Shown: one piece after another, positions 17,597-25,378 of the stretch
Layout of the letters: each line of letters starts with the position of its first letter
How positions within the stretch are numbered: position 1 is the stretch's first letter
DNA from: Enorma phocaeensis
Lineage (GTDB): Bacteria > Actinomycetota > Coriobacteriia > Coriobacteriales > Coriobacteriaceae
Assembly: GCF_016901575.1 (NCBI RefSeq)
Contig: NZ_JACJKQ010000013.1
Location: 1 to 59,465, forward strand
Length of the DNA stretch: 59,465 bases
Reading direction: 5' to 3'
Notes under the pieces: generated by a model
The model's input: only the letters and a program-made list of their open reading frames with translations
The model's database searches: none
Told to the model about the DNA's origin: nothing
Made by a program: the position numbers and the translations under genes

Positions 17597-18157
17597 CTAC
17601 CGAGCCGTCTCAGCCTTACGCCGAGCCACGGCGGCGCGGGCATGGGCGCTGTTGCCACTCGACACAATGCCCAGACCAACCCGCACGGCCACCTTGCGGC
17701 CGCACAGGTCAATCTCCAGGTTCGCCGTGCTCTTGCGCCGGTTGATGTCGCGGATCATGCCCTCATGGCCCACCAAGGGGCCACGGGTCACCACCACGCG
17801 GTCGCCGTCCTTTATGCCAAAGGACATTGGCACCACACGCTTGCCCTTGCTGGTGAAGCCACCGATGAGCTCGACCTCTTCTTGGGCGAGCGGCACGTAT
17901 GTCCCACCCTGTACAAGCACGCGGGCAAGCTCGGGAAGCTCCAACAGCTTTTGCTCGAGCTCCTCAGGACGCTCGGTCACAGCGACGAGGTATCCGGGAA
18001 ACAGCGGCTTGACGCACGTGGTCCAGCAGCCCCGCAGCTTGATCTGCGTCTCATATTGGGGATAGAAACATTCCTCTATCTGGCGCGATGCGACCTTGGA
18101 GATGAGCTCCTCCATAACGGTCTCGCGTCCCGCCTGAACTTGTACCACATACCACAC
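17597..18157 (-). CDS. loaP: LoaP-like specialised NusG antiterminator
   Basis: A 186-residue NusG-family protein. The N-terminal NGN domain (1-110) includes MWYVVQVQAGRETVMEELI and PLFPGYLVAV; the C-terminal KOW domain has GDRVVVTRGPLVGHEGMIRD. As the first gene of a 16-kb polysaccharide operon it fits the LoaP/RfaH/UpxY class, which binds RNA polymerase at a leader signal and suppresses termination along long operons. The start is GTG 18157; an earlier in-frame start would lie in the leader. The gap to the next gene is 56 bases. Which subgroup it belongs to (LoaP or UpxY) needs a phylogeny; the paralogue call itself is strong. Confidence 0.88.
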   Translation of the reverse strand: MWYVVQVQAGRETVMEELISKVASRQIEECFYPQYETQIKLRGCWTTCVKPLFPGYLVAVTERPEELEQKLLELPELARVLVQGGTYVPLAQEEVELIGGFTSKGKRVVPMSFGIKDGDRVVVTRGPLVGHEGMIRDINRRKSTANLEIDLCGRKVAVRVGLGIVSSGNSAHARAAVARRKAETAR

Positions 18158-18575
18158 GCCGCATCACCACCCTACTTTGTCTTGCTGTTGTGGGAATCAC
18201 ATAGCCTTTATGTAATCGGCCCATGGCTTCGCCAGGGACCGCTCGTAAAAGACGTATGCATTCCCTCAAACACATCAAGACCCACACGTGGCGCCGCCTT
18301 GCGATTAGAGGTATGTCGCCGCCCGTCTCGCACGCGACAAGACGAGCAGCACTGCTAGAAATGAGGAATTGCGCCCGGCTCGTTCAGACACGCAGCCGTC
18401 GTTGTGTACCCCCTCCGACAGTGCGGGATATTATAGCCCACTCCACGCGAGATAATGTTAGCCCCCATACATATCTTGCAGGTTGGACACAAACCCTTGC
18501 AATTCCATTACATAATGAGGAAAACCTGCTTACTCGAGCACATTTTCCTAGGTACATGATGGTGTTATATAGGGT
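18158..18575 (-). other. Structured 5' leader of the polysaccharide operon
   Basis: This 418-base gene-free region lies between cpsB and loaP. On the minus strand, downstream of a perfect TATAAT, the transcript would hold several stem-loops before loaP. The best is at 18218-18240: ten-base arms with one mismatch closed by a three-base loop (GGCCCATGGC / GCCAGGGACC on the plus strand). A second has arms TGTCGC (18314-18319) and GCGACA (18334-18339), and a third is AGCAGTGCTGCT (18346-18357). LoaP-class antiterminators act through an RNA hairpin in the leader, so the 18218 hairpin is the prime candidate. The role is inferred; the dyads are visible. Confidence 0.55.
18430..18435 (-). promoter_or_regulatory. 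-10 element of the loaP/polysaccharide operon promoter
   Basis: A perfect TATAAT lies on the minus strand at 18435-18430, with an AT-rich but poorly matching -35 (ACATTA at 17-base spacing). Transcription would start near 18423, giving a leader of about 265 bases before loaP. Confidence 0.5.
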
Positions 18576-19214
18576 TTACTCGCAGTCCCCGTATTCCCGT
18601 ACGGCACGAGCGAGGTAGTCATAATGCTGCACGCGATGGGCGTCGCTCGCGATGTAGGTATAGAGCCCCTGGGCAAACAGGCGCTTGGCGGGGCGCTTCT
18701 CTTTTCCTAGGCGACCCCCTGCGATGAAATCGGCCGAGGCCTGTAGCTTGCAACCCATGCGAACCAGATCCTGCGCGATGCCTGGGTCCTTCTGAATGGC
18801 GCGGTATCGCTCAGGGTGCGCGATGATCACCTCGAAGCCGCGACCTTGCAGCTCGAAAATCGTGCGCTCGTAGGCCTGGAAGTCCTCGCGCGCGGCGCGC
18901 GTCGACAGCTCGAGCAGAAACTCGTTCGTCCCATCGAAGTGAAGGCGATCGGCCCACTCAATACCGAGTTCCATCAACTTGGTGTGGTTCACCTCGAACC
19001 CCATGCGCACCGGAAAGCCGCGTGCATGAAGACGAAACAGCTCGAAAGCCTGCCACATGCCCTCATAATCGAAATACGGGTCGCGGCAATGCGGGGTGCA
19101 TACGATCTCGGTGACGCCGGCCTGTCGGGCGGCGTAGAGCATCTGGCAGCTCTCGGTGATGTTGCGCGCGCCGTCGTCTACCCCTGGCAGGATATGGCAG
19201 TGCATGTCGCGCAT
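18576..19214 (-). CDS. cpsB: CpsB/YwqE-type PHP-domain protein-tyrosine phosphatase
   Basis: A 212-residue PHP-fold metal-dependent phosphatase. It shows DMHCHILPGVDDGARN at the N-terminus (metal His-x-His and Asp), EIVCTPHCRDPYF, FEVIIAHPERY and ASDAHRVQHYDY, matching CpsB/CapC/YwqE. It removes phosphate from the tyrosine cluster of the CpsD kinase, so it resets polymer length control. ATG 19214 has a GAGGTG site. It is the third gene after cpsC and cpsD, with a 96-base gap in which I see no second promoter. It is followed by the long leader before loaP, so cpsCDB is probably a separate transcription unit. Confidence 0.92.
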   Translation of the reverse strand: MRDMHCHILPGVDDGARNITESCQMLYAARQAGVTEIVCTPHCRDPYFDYEGMWQAFELFRLHARGFPVRMGFEVNHTKLMELGIEWADRLHFDGTNEFLLELSTRAAREDFQAYERTIFELQGRGFEVIIAHPERYRAIQKDPGIAQDLVRMGCKLQASADFIAGGRLGKEKRPAKRLFAQGLYTYIASDAHRVQHYDYLARAVREYGDCE

Positions 19215-19310
19215 GATTCACCTCATCCCTTCGATGCGCACCCCGCAATGATCGAGCTGCAACGTTAGGCGAGCAGCCGGGGCAATCAGGAAACCGAGAG
19301 CCGCCCTCCC

Positions 19311-20177
19311 CTACTCCTTTGGCGCAAAATGGCCGATCATGGCGGCAGTCGAATCGGGAGGAATCGCCCCGCCGTTCGCCCGAGCCGTCGAGATGGACCG
19401 CGGCGCCTGAACCGTCGCACGCTGGACCCTGGGACCGGAAGGACGCGGAGATGCCTTTGCAGCCGGGACGCGATTGGACGCCGCCTGCTCGGACTGCATG
19501 TCGACGCGGTCGCCGCTGTCGTTGTAGTAGGCGTAATAGTAGTCGCCCGAAGCTGGGGCGCATCCGTTGAGCACGGTGCCGATCACGTTGGCCTCGGCCT
19601 TCTGCAACTGCTCAAACGCGCCGAGAAGCTCCGCGCGCTTAACGAAGCGCTCACGCACCACCAAAACGGTCGCGTCCGCCACGGCGGAAATGACGGCTGC
19701 GTCGACAAACGTCCCGACGGGCGGCGTGTCGAAGATCACGTAGTCGTACTTTGAGTTGACCTCTTTCACAAAGCGGCGGAATCGATGAGAGGCCAAGATG
19801 TCGGCAGGGTTGGGGATATGCGGCTCCGCATCCAAGAAGTACATGTCGGGAACGTCTGTGGTGACCACGGCGTTTTCAAGCATGCAGTCGCCCGCGAGCA
19901 CCGCATAGAGGCCCTGGCGCGAATGCACTCCCAAGCGGCCCGAAAGCGAGCGGCGACGCATGTCGGTCTCGACGATCAGCACATCGCGCCCGCTCGTCGC
20001 GATGGCCTTAGCAAGGCTCATCGCCACGGTGGTCTTGCCCTCATTGGGCACCGAGGAAGTGACCACGATGGACGAGACCGGCTCGTCCACGCTCGCGAAG
20101 CGGATGTTGGCGAGCAAGGTCTTGACGGCGTTCTGCAGCGCCACCTCGTCGTTTCTGTGGGTCCGTTTGCGCGCCAT
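19311..20177 (-). CDS. cpsD: CpsD/CapB-type bacterial tyrosine kinase
   Basis: A 288-residue cytoplasmic BY-kinase. Walker A is SSVPNEGKTT (41-50), Walker A' is VLIVETDMRRRSL (66-78) and Walker B is YVIFDTPP (146-153). A tyrosine cluster YYYAYY lies at 213-218. Unusually, it is followed by a 65-residue Pro/Ala/Ser-rich tail, whereas the cluster normally ends the protein. CpsD autophosphorylates in trans with its membrane activator CpsC, encoded three bases upstream, and controls chain length and export. The Walker A' has VETDMRR where many relatives have IDxDLRR, so its second acidic residue is kept. Confidence 0.92.
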   Translation of the reverse strand: MARKRTHRNDEVALQNAVKTLLANIRFASVDEPVSSIVVTSSVPNEGKTTVAMSLAKAIATSGRDVLIVETDMRRRSLSGRLGVHSRQGLYAVLAGDCMLENAVVTTDVPDMYFLDAEPHIPNPADILASHRFRRFVKEVNSKYDYVIFDTPPVGTFVDAAVISAVADATVLVVRERFVKRAELLGAFEQLQKAEANVIGTVLNGCAPASGDYYYAYYNDSGDRVDMQSEQAASNRVPAAKASPRPSGPRVQRATVQAPRSISTARANGGAIPPDSTAAMIGHFAPKE

Positions 20178-20180
20178 GGT

Positions 20181-20831
20181 CTACTTTCCTTCCTTGATGA
20201 GAGGGATGCGGCCGATGACCGGCACACCCAGCAGCTCCTGCAGCTCGTCGGGGCGCACGCGGGTGTCAAGCATGTCGCGCAGCACCACGATCGCCACGGC
20301 GACGAAGAACCCTGCCATGAGGCCGACGGCGACGTACAGCGGACGGTTGGGCCCGCTCGGCGCGCTCGGGGCAGCCGCCTCGTCGATCACGTTGACGCTC
20401 TGCACGTCCATGACCTCTTGGGCGACGCCGGAAACGGAATGTGCGATCGCGTTGGCGACGTCCGCCGCCGCGCGCGGGTCAGACCCGGTGACCGCGCAGG
20501 TGATGACGCGCGTGGTGGTCTCACTCGTCACCGAGATGTCGAAGCCGGAAAGGTCGTCGAGCCCCAGGGAATCGGCGGCATCGGCGGTCACGCGCTCGCT
20601 CTGGATGAGCGTGGCCACGTCGTTTGCAAGAAGCTGGCTTGCGGAGAGCTCGGTGTTGAGCGAGTTGCTGTCGCCGATGGGCGTGAGCACGTACATGCTC
20701 ACGCGCGCCGTATAGGTGTTGCCCATGAAGAGATAGGCGTAGGCGCCCACACCGAGTGCGAAGATGATGGGTAGAAGCACCACGAGCTTCAGGTGATGCT
20801 TTAGCAGCTCAAGCAGCTCAAGCAGGGTCAT
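20181..20831 (-). CDS. cpsC: CpsC/Wzz-type chain-length determinant and kinase activator
   Basis: A 216-residue membrane protein with two helices, at about residues 19-40 and 168-190, bracketing an outside domain that begins YTARVSMYVLTP. A short cytoplasmic C-terminus ends LLGVPVIGRIPLIKEGK. The size and layout match Wzz/CpsC proteins of Gram-positives, where the kinase is a separate protein. ATG 20831 follows GGGGGA by six bases; the GTG at 20852 has no site. It is the first gene of the cpsC-cpsD-cpsB unit, divergent from carD. Confidence 0.9.
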   Translation of the reverse strand: MTLLELLELLKHHLKLVVLLPIIFALGVGAYAYLFMGNTYTARVSMYVLTPIGDSNSLNTELSASQLLANDVATLIQSERVTADAADSLGLDDLSGFDISVTSETTTRVITCAVTGSDPRAAADVANAIAHSVSGVAQEVMDVQSVNVIDEAAAPSAPSGPNRPLYVAVGLMAGFFVAVAIVVLRDMLDTRVRPDELQELLGVPVIGRIPLIKEGK

Positions 20832-20951
20832 GAACGGTCCCCCGTACCACACGGCGACGGCATCTCGCCCGACACGCAGCGCCGTCGCCCGACAGGGGCG
20901 GCGGCATGCTTTCGAGGCTCAAGCCATCGCATGTCAACGATTTCATCGGCC

Positions 20952-20957
20952 ATTATA
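20952..20957 (-). promoter_or_regulatory. Candidate -10 of the cpsCDB promoter
   Basis: A perfect TATAAT lies on the minus strand about 120 bases upstream of cpsC, preceded by a G-rich stretch and no clear -35. The 328-base interval 20832-21159 between cpsC and carD otherwise holds only the carD promoter elements. A small reading frame that starts on this -10 element is unlikely to be in the mRNA. Confidence 0.4.
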
Positions 20958-21035
20958 TCCCCCCTACGACACTATTAGCTAATGACCTCCCCATTCACTC
21001 CTTTTGCGCAATGTCCGACACCGCCCGCACGGTAG

Positions 21036-21129
21036 CCGATATCGGTCTTGACACAGGCAGAAATAAAAGCTAGCAAATGACGCTTTTTCGTTGACGTGCT
21101 GACAAAATCCCACGTAATCGTGGTATTCT
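21036..21129 (+). promoter_or_regulatory. carD promoter region with two palindromes
   Basis: Going toward carD there is a 10-base palindrome CCGATATCGG (21036-21045), a consensus -35 TTGACA (21048-21053) with a weak TAGCAA 17 bases on, a second -35-like CTGACA (21099-21104) and a -10-like TATTCT (21124-21129). A perfect dyad CCACG-TAAT-CGTGG (21110-21123) fills the spacer of the second promoter, where a bound protein would block polymerase. The elements are visible; their use is inferred. Confidence 0.45.
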
Positions 21130-21159
21130 AGATAGACGGCTTATGAGTTGGGAGATAGC

Positions 21160-21654
21160 ATGTTTGAAATCGGAGAGCACGTAATCCACCCCGGACAAGG
21201 AGTCTGCACCGTCACCGGATATGACGACGCGGGCCCCGCGCCCATGATCATCCTGGAATGCAAGCAGGGACACGCCAAGACGCGGATGATGTATCCCGTC
21301 GCGCAGTCAGACCGCCTGCATCCCACGGTTTCGCGCGAAGAGGCGCAAGACATTCTCGACCATTACGATTCCATTGAATGCGACACGTTCACCGAGCGCA
21401 ACAGCTCGTTGGAAGAGTCGTATTTCAAGCAGCAGCTCAAGCAGGGCGTGCCCGAGACGGTGCGGGTGGCGAAGACCATGCGGCACCGCATCGCCGAGGC
21501 GCAGGCTGCTGACAAGAAACCGAGCAGCTATTACAGCCGCGTGCTCAAGGAGGCTCATCGCCGCTCGGTCGAAGAGCTCGCCGTCGCGCTCGAGATAAGC
21601 GAGGACGACGTCGAGGAGATCTTCGCCAAGACATACGGTATGAGCGAAAACTAG
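21160..21654 (+). CDS. carD: CarD/CdnL-family transcription regulator
   Basis: A 164-residue protein. The N-terminal RNA-polymerase-interacting domain starts MFEIGEHVIHPGQGVCTVTG and is followed by a helical C-terminal domain with LEESYFKQQLKQG and YYSRVLKEAHRRSVEELA. CarD-type proteins bind the polymerase beta subunit and promoter DNA and stabilise open complexes. The length (about 160) is normal. ATG 21160 follows GGGAG; a TTG four codons earlier lacks a site. The gene stands alone, divergent from cpsC and closed by a strong terminator. Confidence 0.93.
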   Translation: MFEIGEHVIHPGQGVCTVTGYDDAGPAPMIILECKQGHAKTRMMYPVAQSDRLHPTVSREEAQDILDHYDSIECDTFTERNSSLEESYFKQQLKQGVPETVRVAKTMRHRIAEAQAADKKPSSYYSRVLKEAHRRSVEELAVALEISEDDVEEIFAKTYGMSEN

Positions 21655-21695
21655 CACGCCAGATCGGAAAAAAAGAGACGATTTACAGACAGGAT

Positions 21696-21719
21696 AGCCG
21701 GCGACACCGCCGGCTTTTC
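21696..21719 (+). terminator. Rho-independent terminator of carD
   Basis: Perfect eight-base stem AGCCGGCG / CGCCGGCT with an ACAC loop, running into TTTTCT. It lies 42 bases after the carD stop. Confidence 0.9.
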
Positions 21720-21877
21720 TCATATCGAGAAAAACGCCTTCACGGCCCATCGCGGGCATCTGTGTCCGCACGCGCATATACAATAGAGAAAGAGTAAAAC
21801 AGCTGGTTCCCGGCCCGGGCGCCACACGCGACGCCTCGAGGCCGTGTCCTGTATAGGACGGATTGAGAGGTGCTTCG

Positions 21878-24556
21878 ATGAGATTGAAGAAGGCTCCTTG
21901 GAGGACCGTCGCCCTGGCGCTCGCGACCTCCGCGTTGGCGCTCGGCACACCCGTGGCGGCGCTCGCGCTTGACGAGGCGAGCCCGAGCGCAGACAGCGCG
22001 GGCGTAGCCGCCGCCCCGGCAGACGCCGCCGACGACTCGGCGGTGACCCAAGACCAGACGGACACTACAACTCCGGGTGATGCCACCGGCGACCAAAGCG
22101 GCGACACGACGACACCCGGCGACGACTTCCCCGCCGCCCCCGATGCCCCTGCCGCGGCATCGCTCGACGGCGTGGAGTACGAGACCGTCCAGGCGGCCAT
22201 CGACGCCGCCGAGAGCGGCGACACCGTGACCGTCCTCCGCGCCAGCTCCCCCAACACCGAGGCGCTCGTGATCCGCGACAAGGCGATCGTCATCACCTGC
22301 GACGCGCAGAGCCCCGCCATGCTCGCCGGAACCCTCACCTTGGAGAACGCCGACGGGACCACCGTCTCCAACCTGCGTTTTGAACGTCGCGGTGCGGCAG
22401 GCGACACCGCCTCAGCAGACTTTGCGAGCCTTGTGCTCAACGATTCGTCGAACGTGCGCGTCCAAGGCTGCAGCTTCACCTTCACGGGAGGCGGCGCCAC
22501 CGCGGAAGGCGTCTACACGCCCTTCGCAAGCAATGCGGAAGACCGCGTCGGCATCCGCGTGTCCGGCGACACCGACGACGCGCTCATCTCCGACACGTCG
22601 TTCACCATGGATGCGCTCAGCGCAGCCGACTCTCCCGACGGCACAGCGCACACGTGGCGCGGCATCGAGGTCCTCGGCAGCGCGCAGGTGGTCGAGGACC
22701 TGCACATCTCTTCATGCGGCCTTACCGTCACGTCTTCGCAGAACCCCGTCGCGTCGGCGACGACGCGCTTCGGGTATCGGCTGGTCGACGTCGCGGGAGA
22801 CGCCGCCACGGGCGGCGGGCAGGGCGTGAGCGGGCTCGTCATCGACGGCATGTCGGTCGCCAACGCCGCCGGCATCGACAGCGCGGCCTCGAATATCGTG
22901 GGCGCGAGCATCACCAACGCGACCGGGGTCACCGTGCGCAAGATCGCCGGGGCAGTGGCGACGGTCGACGGAGAGGTGGGCGTGCGGCTGGGTGCCGACG
23001 GAGCGCGCACCAACGGAACGGTCACGGTCGAGGGGCTCTCGTTCGCCTCAGCCACGGGCATCGAGCTCATCGCCCCCTCTTGCGGGGCGCTCACCGCGCA
23101 GAGCAACACCTTTGCCGACGGCGTGACCCCCATGGAGGGCGCCCCCGTCGTAGACGAGCACAGTCGCTACTACTACTCGGTGAGCAACGCGGCGTCCGAG
23201 TCCGACGGCGACGCCGTGGCGCTGACGGAAGATGTGACCGAAGACGTCGTGATCCCCGCCGGCGCGGTACTCGACCTCGACCTTGCCGGACACACCATCA
23301 CCTCTGTCGACGGGCCGGCCATCTCCAACCGCGGCGCGCTCACGCTCACGGATAGCGGCCACACCGGCCAGGTCACCTCGCCGGACGCGGACCATCCCAC
23401 CCTGGTCAACGAGCAGCACGGCATCGTGGCGCTCGACGGAGGCCTCATCACCAGGACCGCCGCCGCTGCGGGAGAAGACGCGTCCGGCGCAACGGCGGAG
23501 CCTGTGATCGACAACCACGGCGACCTCACCGTTGGCACCGGTGCGACCGTCATGCTCTCCGACGCGTCCGCGGCCCTTATCGAGAACAACGGGGCCTCGA
23601 CCTATTCGCCGGCAGAGCTCGTCATCGAGGGCGGCACCTATTCTGGCGGCTCCGCCGTCGTCCACAACGGGCGCGCAGGCACCGCACAGGTGAACGACGG
23701 CTACTTCCGCACCGGAACCGCAGCACCCTTCACGCAGGCGTCGGGCTCCCCGGCATCCTCGTATCTGAGGGTATATGGCGGCACCTACACGGCAAACCCG
23801 ATCGAGTTTGTCCCCAAGACCTTCGTGGCGAAGGTGAACGACGACCTGTTCACCGTCATGCTGAAGCGCAACCTGTACGCCGGCGAGTACATCACCCCCG
23901 AAGACGACGTCATCGACGAATCCAACCTGGCGGACGGCCAGAAGGTCACGCTCGACGAGGAGACCGGGCACTTCGTGGTCTCCTGCGACGGCGGCGAGCT
24001 GTGTCCCAGCAACGACTTCTTCGACGTCGACACCTCGCAGTGGTACCACGACCCCGTCGACTGGGCGATCGGCCAAGGCTACATGACCGGCTACGACAAC
24101 ACGCCCGTGCCGACCTTCGGCCCCGACGACCCGCTCTCGCGCGCGCAGGTGGCGGCGATCTTCTACAAGATGGCCGGCGAACCCGAGTGGGACACGTCGG
24201 CGCTTGACCGCTATACCGACTGCGCCAAGGACGACTGGTATTCCATGGCTGTCGCCTGGGCGACGGACATGGGCATTTTCTCGGGCGATTCGACCAAGCC
24301 GCTGTTCTATCCCCATGACACGATCACCCGTCAGGAGATGGCCATCGTGCTGTGGCGGATGCAGGGCGAACCCGCCGGGACGGGCGACCTGTCCTCGTTC
24401 CCGGACGGCCTTGAGACGAGCTCCTGGGCCGTGGCGGCCATGCAGTGGGCGACCGAGGCGGGCGTCTTTACCGGCAACGACCAGACGGGCGAGCTCATGC
24501 CGCTCGACGGCCTTACCCGCGCACAGGCCGCGACCGTGCTCATGCGCATCTCGTAG
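21878..24556 (+). CDS. Secreted beta-helix surface protein with C-terminal SLH repeats
   Basis: An 892-residue exported protein. The signal peptide covers about residues 1-32 (RLKKAPWRT, then a hydrophobic core ending in AALALD), followed by an Asp/Thr/Ala-rich linker to about 95. Residues about 100-640 look like right-handed beta-helix/parallel repeat sequence (VQAAIDAAESGDTVTVL, LTLENADGTTVSNLRF, LVIEGGTYSGGSAV). The end carries three SLH repeats starting near 712, 776 and 838, which normally bind pyruvylated wall polymer. ATG 21878 follows GAGAGGTG; a TTG at 21863 has no site. It is probably an adhesin or surface enzyme; no catalytic residues can be assigned. An upstream TACAAT at 21779-21784 may be its -10. 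Confidence 0.85.
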   Translation: MRLKKAPWRTVALALATSALALGTPVAALALDEASPSADSAGVAAAPADAADDSAVTQDQTDTTTPGDATGDQSGDTTTPGDDFPAAPDAPAAASLDGVEYETVQAAIDAAESGDTVTVLRASSPNTEALVIRDKAIVITCDAQSPAMLAGTLTLENADGTTVSNLRFERRGAAGDTASADFASLVLNDSSNVRVQGCSFTFTGGGATAEGVYTPFASNAEDRVGIRVSGDTDDALISDTSFTMDALSAADSPDGTAHTWRGIEVLGSAQVVEDLHISSCGLTVTSSQNPVASATTRFGYRLVDVAGDAATGGGQGVSGLVIDGMSVANAAGIDSAASNIVGASITNATGVTVRKIAGAVATVDGEVGVRLGADGARTNGTVTVEGLSFASATGIELIAPSCGALTAQSNTFADGVTPMEGAPVVDEHSRYYYSVSNAASESDGDAVALTEDVTEDVVIPAGAVLDLDLAGHTITSVDGPAISNRGALTLTDSGHTGQVTSPDADHPTLVNEQHGIVALDGGLITRTAAAAGEDASGATAEPVIDNHGDLTVGTGATVMLSDASAALIENNGASTYSPAELVIEGGTYSGGSAVVHNGRAGTAQVNDGYFRTGTAAPFTQASGSPASSYLRVYGGTYTANPIEFVPKTFVAKVNDDLFTVMLKRNLYAGEYITPEDDVIDESNLADGQKVTLDEETGHFVVSCDGGELCPSNDFFDVDTSQWYHDPVDWAIGQGYMTGYDNTPVPTFGPDDPLSRAQVAAIFYKMAGEPEWDTSALDRYTDCAKDDWYSMAVAWATDMGIFSGDSTKPLFYPHDTITRQEMAIVLWRMQGEPAGTGDLSSFPDGLETSSWAVAAMQWATEAGVFTGNDQTGELMPLDGLTRAQAATVLMRIS

Positions 24557-24680
24557 AGGCACGCTTCGGCGCGCCTCCGGACTCCCCACGTCACGACGTT
24601 AGGGAATCTGGAGGTGCCCGCGCCGTATGGCGCCCCGGCCGCCCGCCGAGACCGGCTGGGGCGGCGGCACCGCGGCGCGG

Positions 24681-24686
24681 TATGAT
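24681..24686 (+). promoter_or_regulatory. Candidate -10 for the HD-domain gene
   Basis: TATGAT stands in an otherwise very GC-rich stretch, 75 bases before the start of the HD-domain gene. No convincing -35 is seen. Confidence 0.3.
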
Positions 24687-24760
24687 ACACGACAGCACTC
24701 TCGCGCGCCGCAGCATCCAGCTGCGGCGCGCATCGTATCGGTCCCGACAAGGAGGACACC

Positions 24761-25378
24761 ATGGCAGAAACGCTTTCCGCAGGGCTCACCCGCGACGCCG
24801 CCTTCGAGCTGCTCACGGCACACAACAAAGACCCGTTCCACATCGAGCACGGAGAAACCGTCGAGCAGGTCATGCGCTACTTCGCGCGCGAATACGATCC
24901 CGAGAACGAAGAGTTCTGGGGGATCGTAGGCCTGCTTCACGACCTCGACTGGGAAGAGCATTCCGACGACCCCATGAACCACACGCTCTACGCCACCCCG
25001 CTCATCGAGGAGGCAGGCGGTTCTCCCGAGCTCATCCGCGCCATCCAGAGCCACACGAGCGACTTCAACAGGACGCTCCCCGTGCCCGAGCTCCAGATGG
25101 AGAAGATCCTGTTCGCCACCGAGGAGCTCACCGGCCTCATCGGCGCAGCCGTGGTCATGCGCCCCTCCAAGAGCGTCATGGACTTCAACATGAAATCCCT
25201 CAAGAAGAAGTTCAAAGACAAGCGCTTCGCCGCCGGCGTCTCGCGCGATGTCATCAAGAAGGGCGCCGAGATGCTCGGCTGGGAGCTCGACGAGCTCTTT
25301 GCGCGCACCATCGAGGCCATGCAGTCCTTTGCCCCCGACCGCGACACCTTCGGCAAGACCGAGGGGCCGCTCGCCTAG
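24761..25378 (+). CDS. HD-domain metal-dependent phosphohydrolase family protein
   Basis: A 205-residue HD-domain protein. The metal ligands are visible as His in HIEHGETVEQVMRYF and the His-Asp pair in GLLHDLDWEEH, with a later conserved His in IRAIQSHTSDFNR. Many such stand-alone proteins are annotated as hydrolases without a known substrate, usually acting on nucleotides. The start ATG 24761 has a perfect AGGAGG. The stop overlaps the 3' end of proA on the other strand by four bases, so the two genes are convergent and share a boundary. Confidence 0.85.
   Translation: MAETLSAGLTRDAAFELLTAHNKDPFHIEHGETVEQVMRYFAREYDPENEEFWGIVGLLHDLDWEEHSDDPMNHTLYATPLIEEAGGSPELIRAIQSHTSDFNRTLPVPELQMEKILFATEELTGLIGAAVVMRPSKSVMDFNMKSLKKKFKDKRFAAGVSRDVIKKGAEMLGWELDELFARTIEAMQSFAPDRDTFGKTEGPLA

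Noticed and set aside
20832-20957. Short reading frame upstream of cpsC ending at its start codon
   Set aside because: Its start lies on the -10 element, so it is probably not transcribed; no ribosome site.
22513-24873. Long antisense frames over the SLH gene
   Set aside because: High-GC shadow frames: no ribosome sites, Ala/Arg/Gly-biased composition and no recognisable domains.
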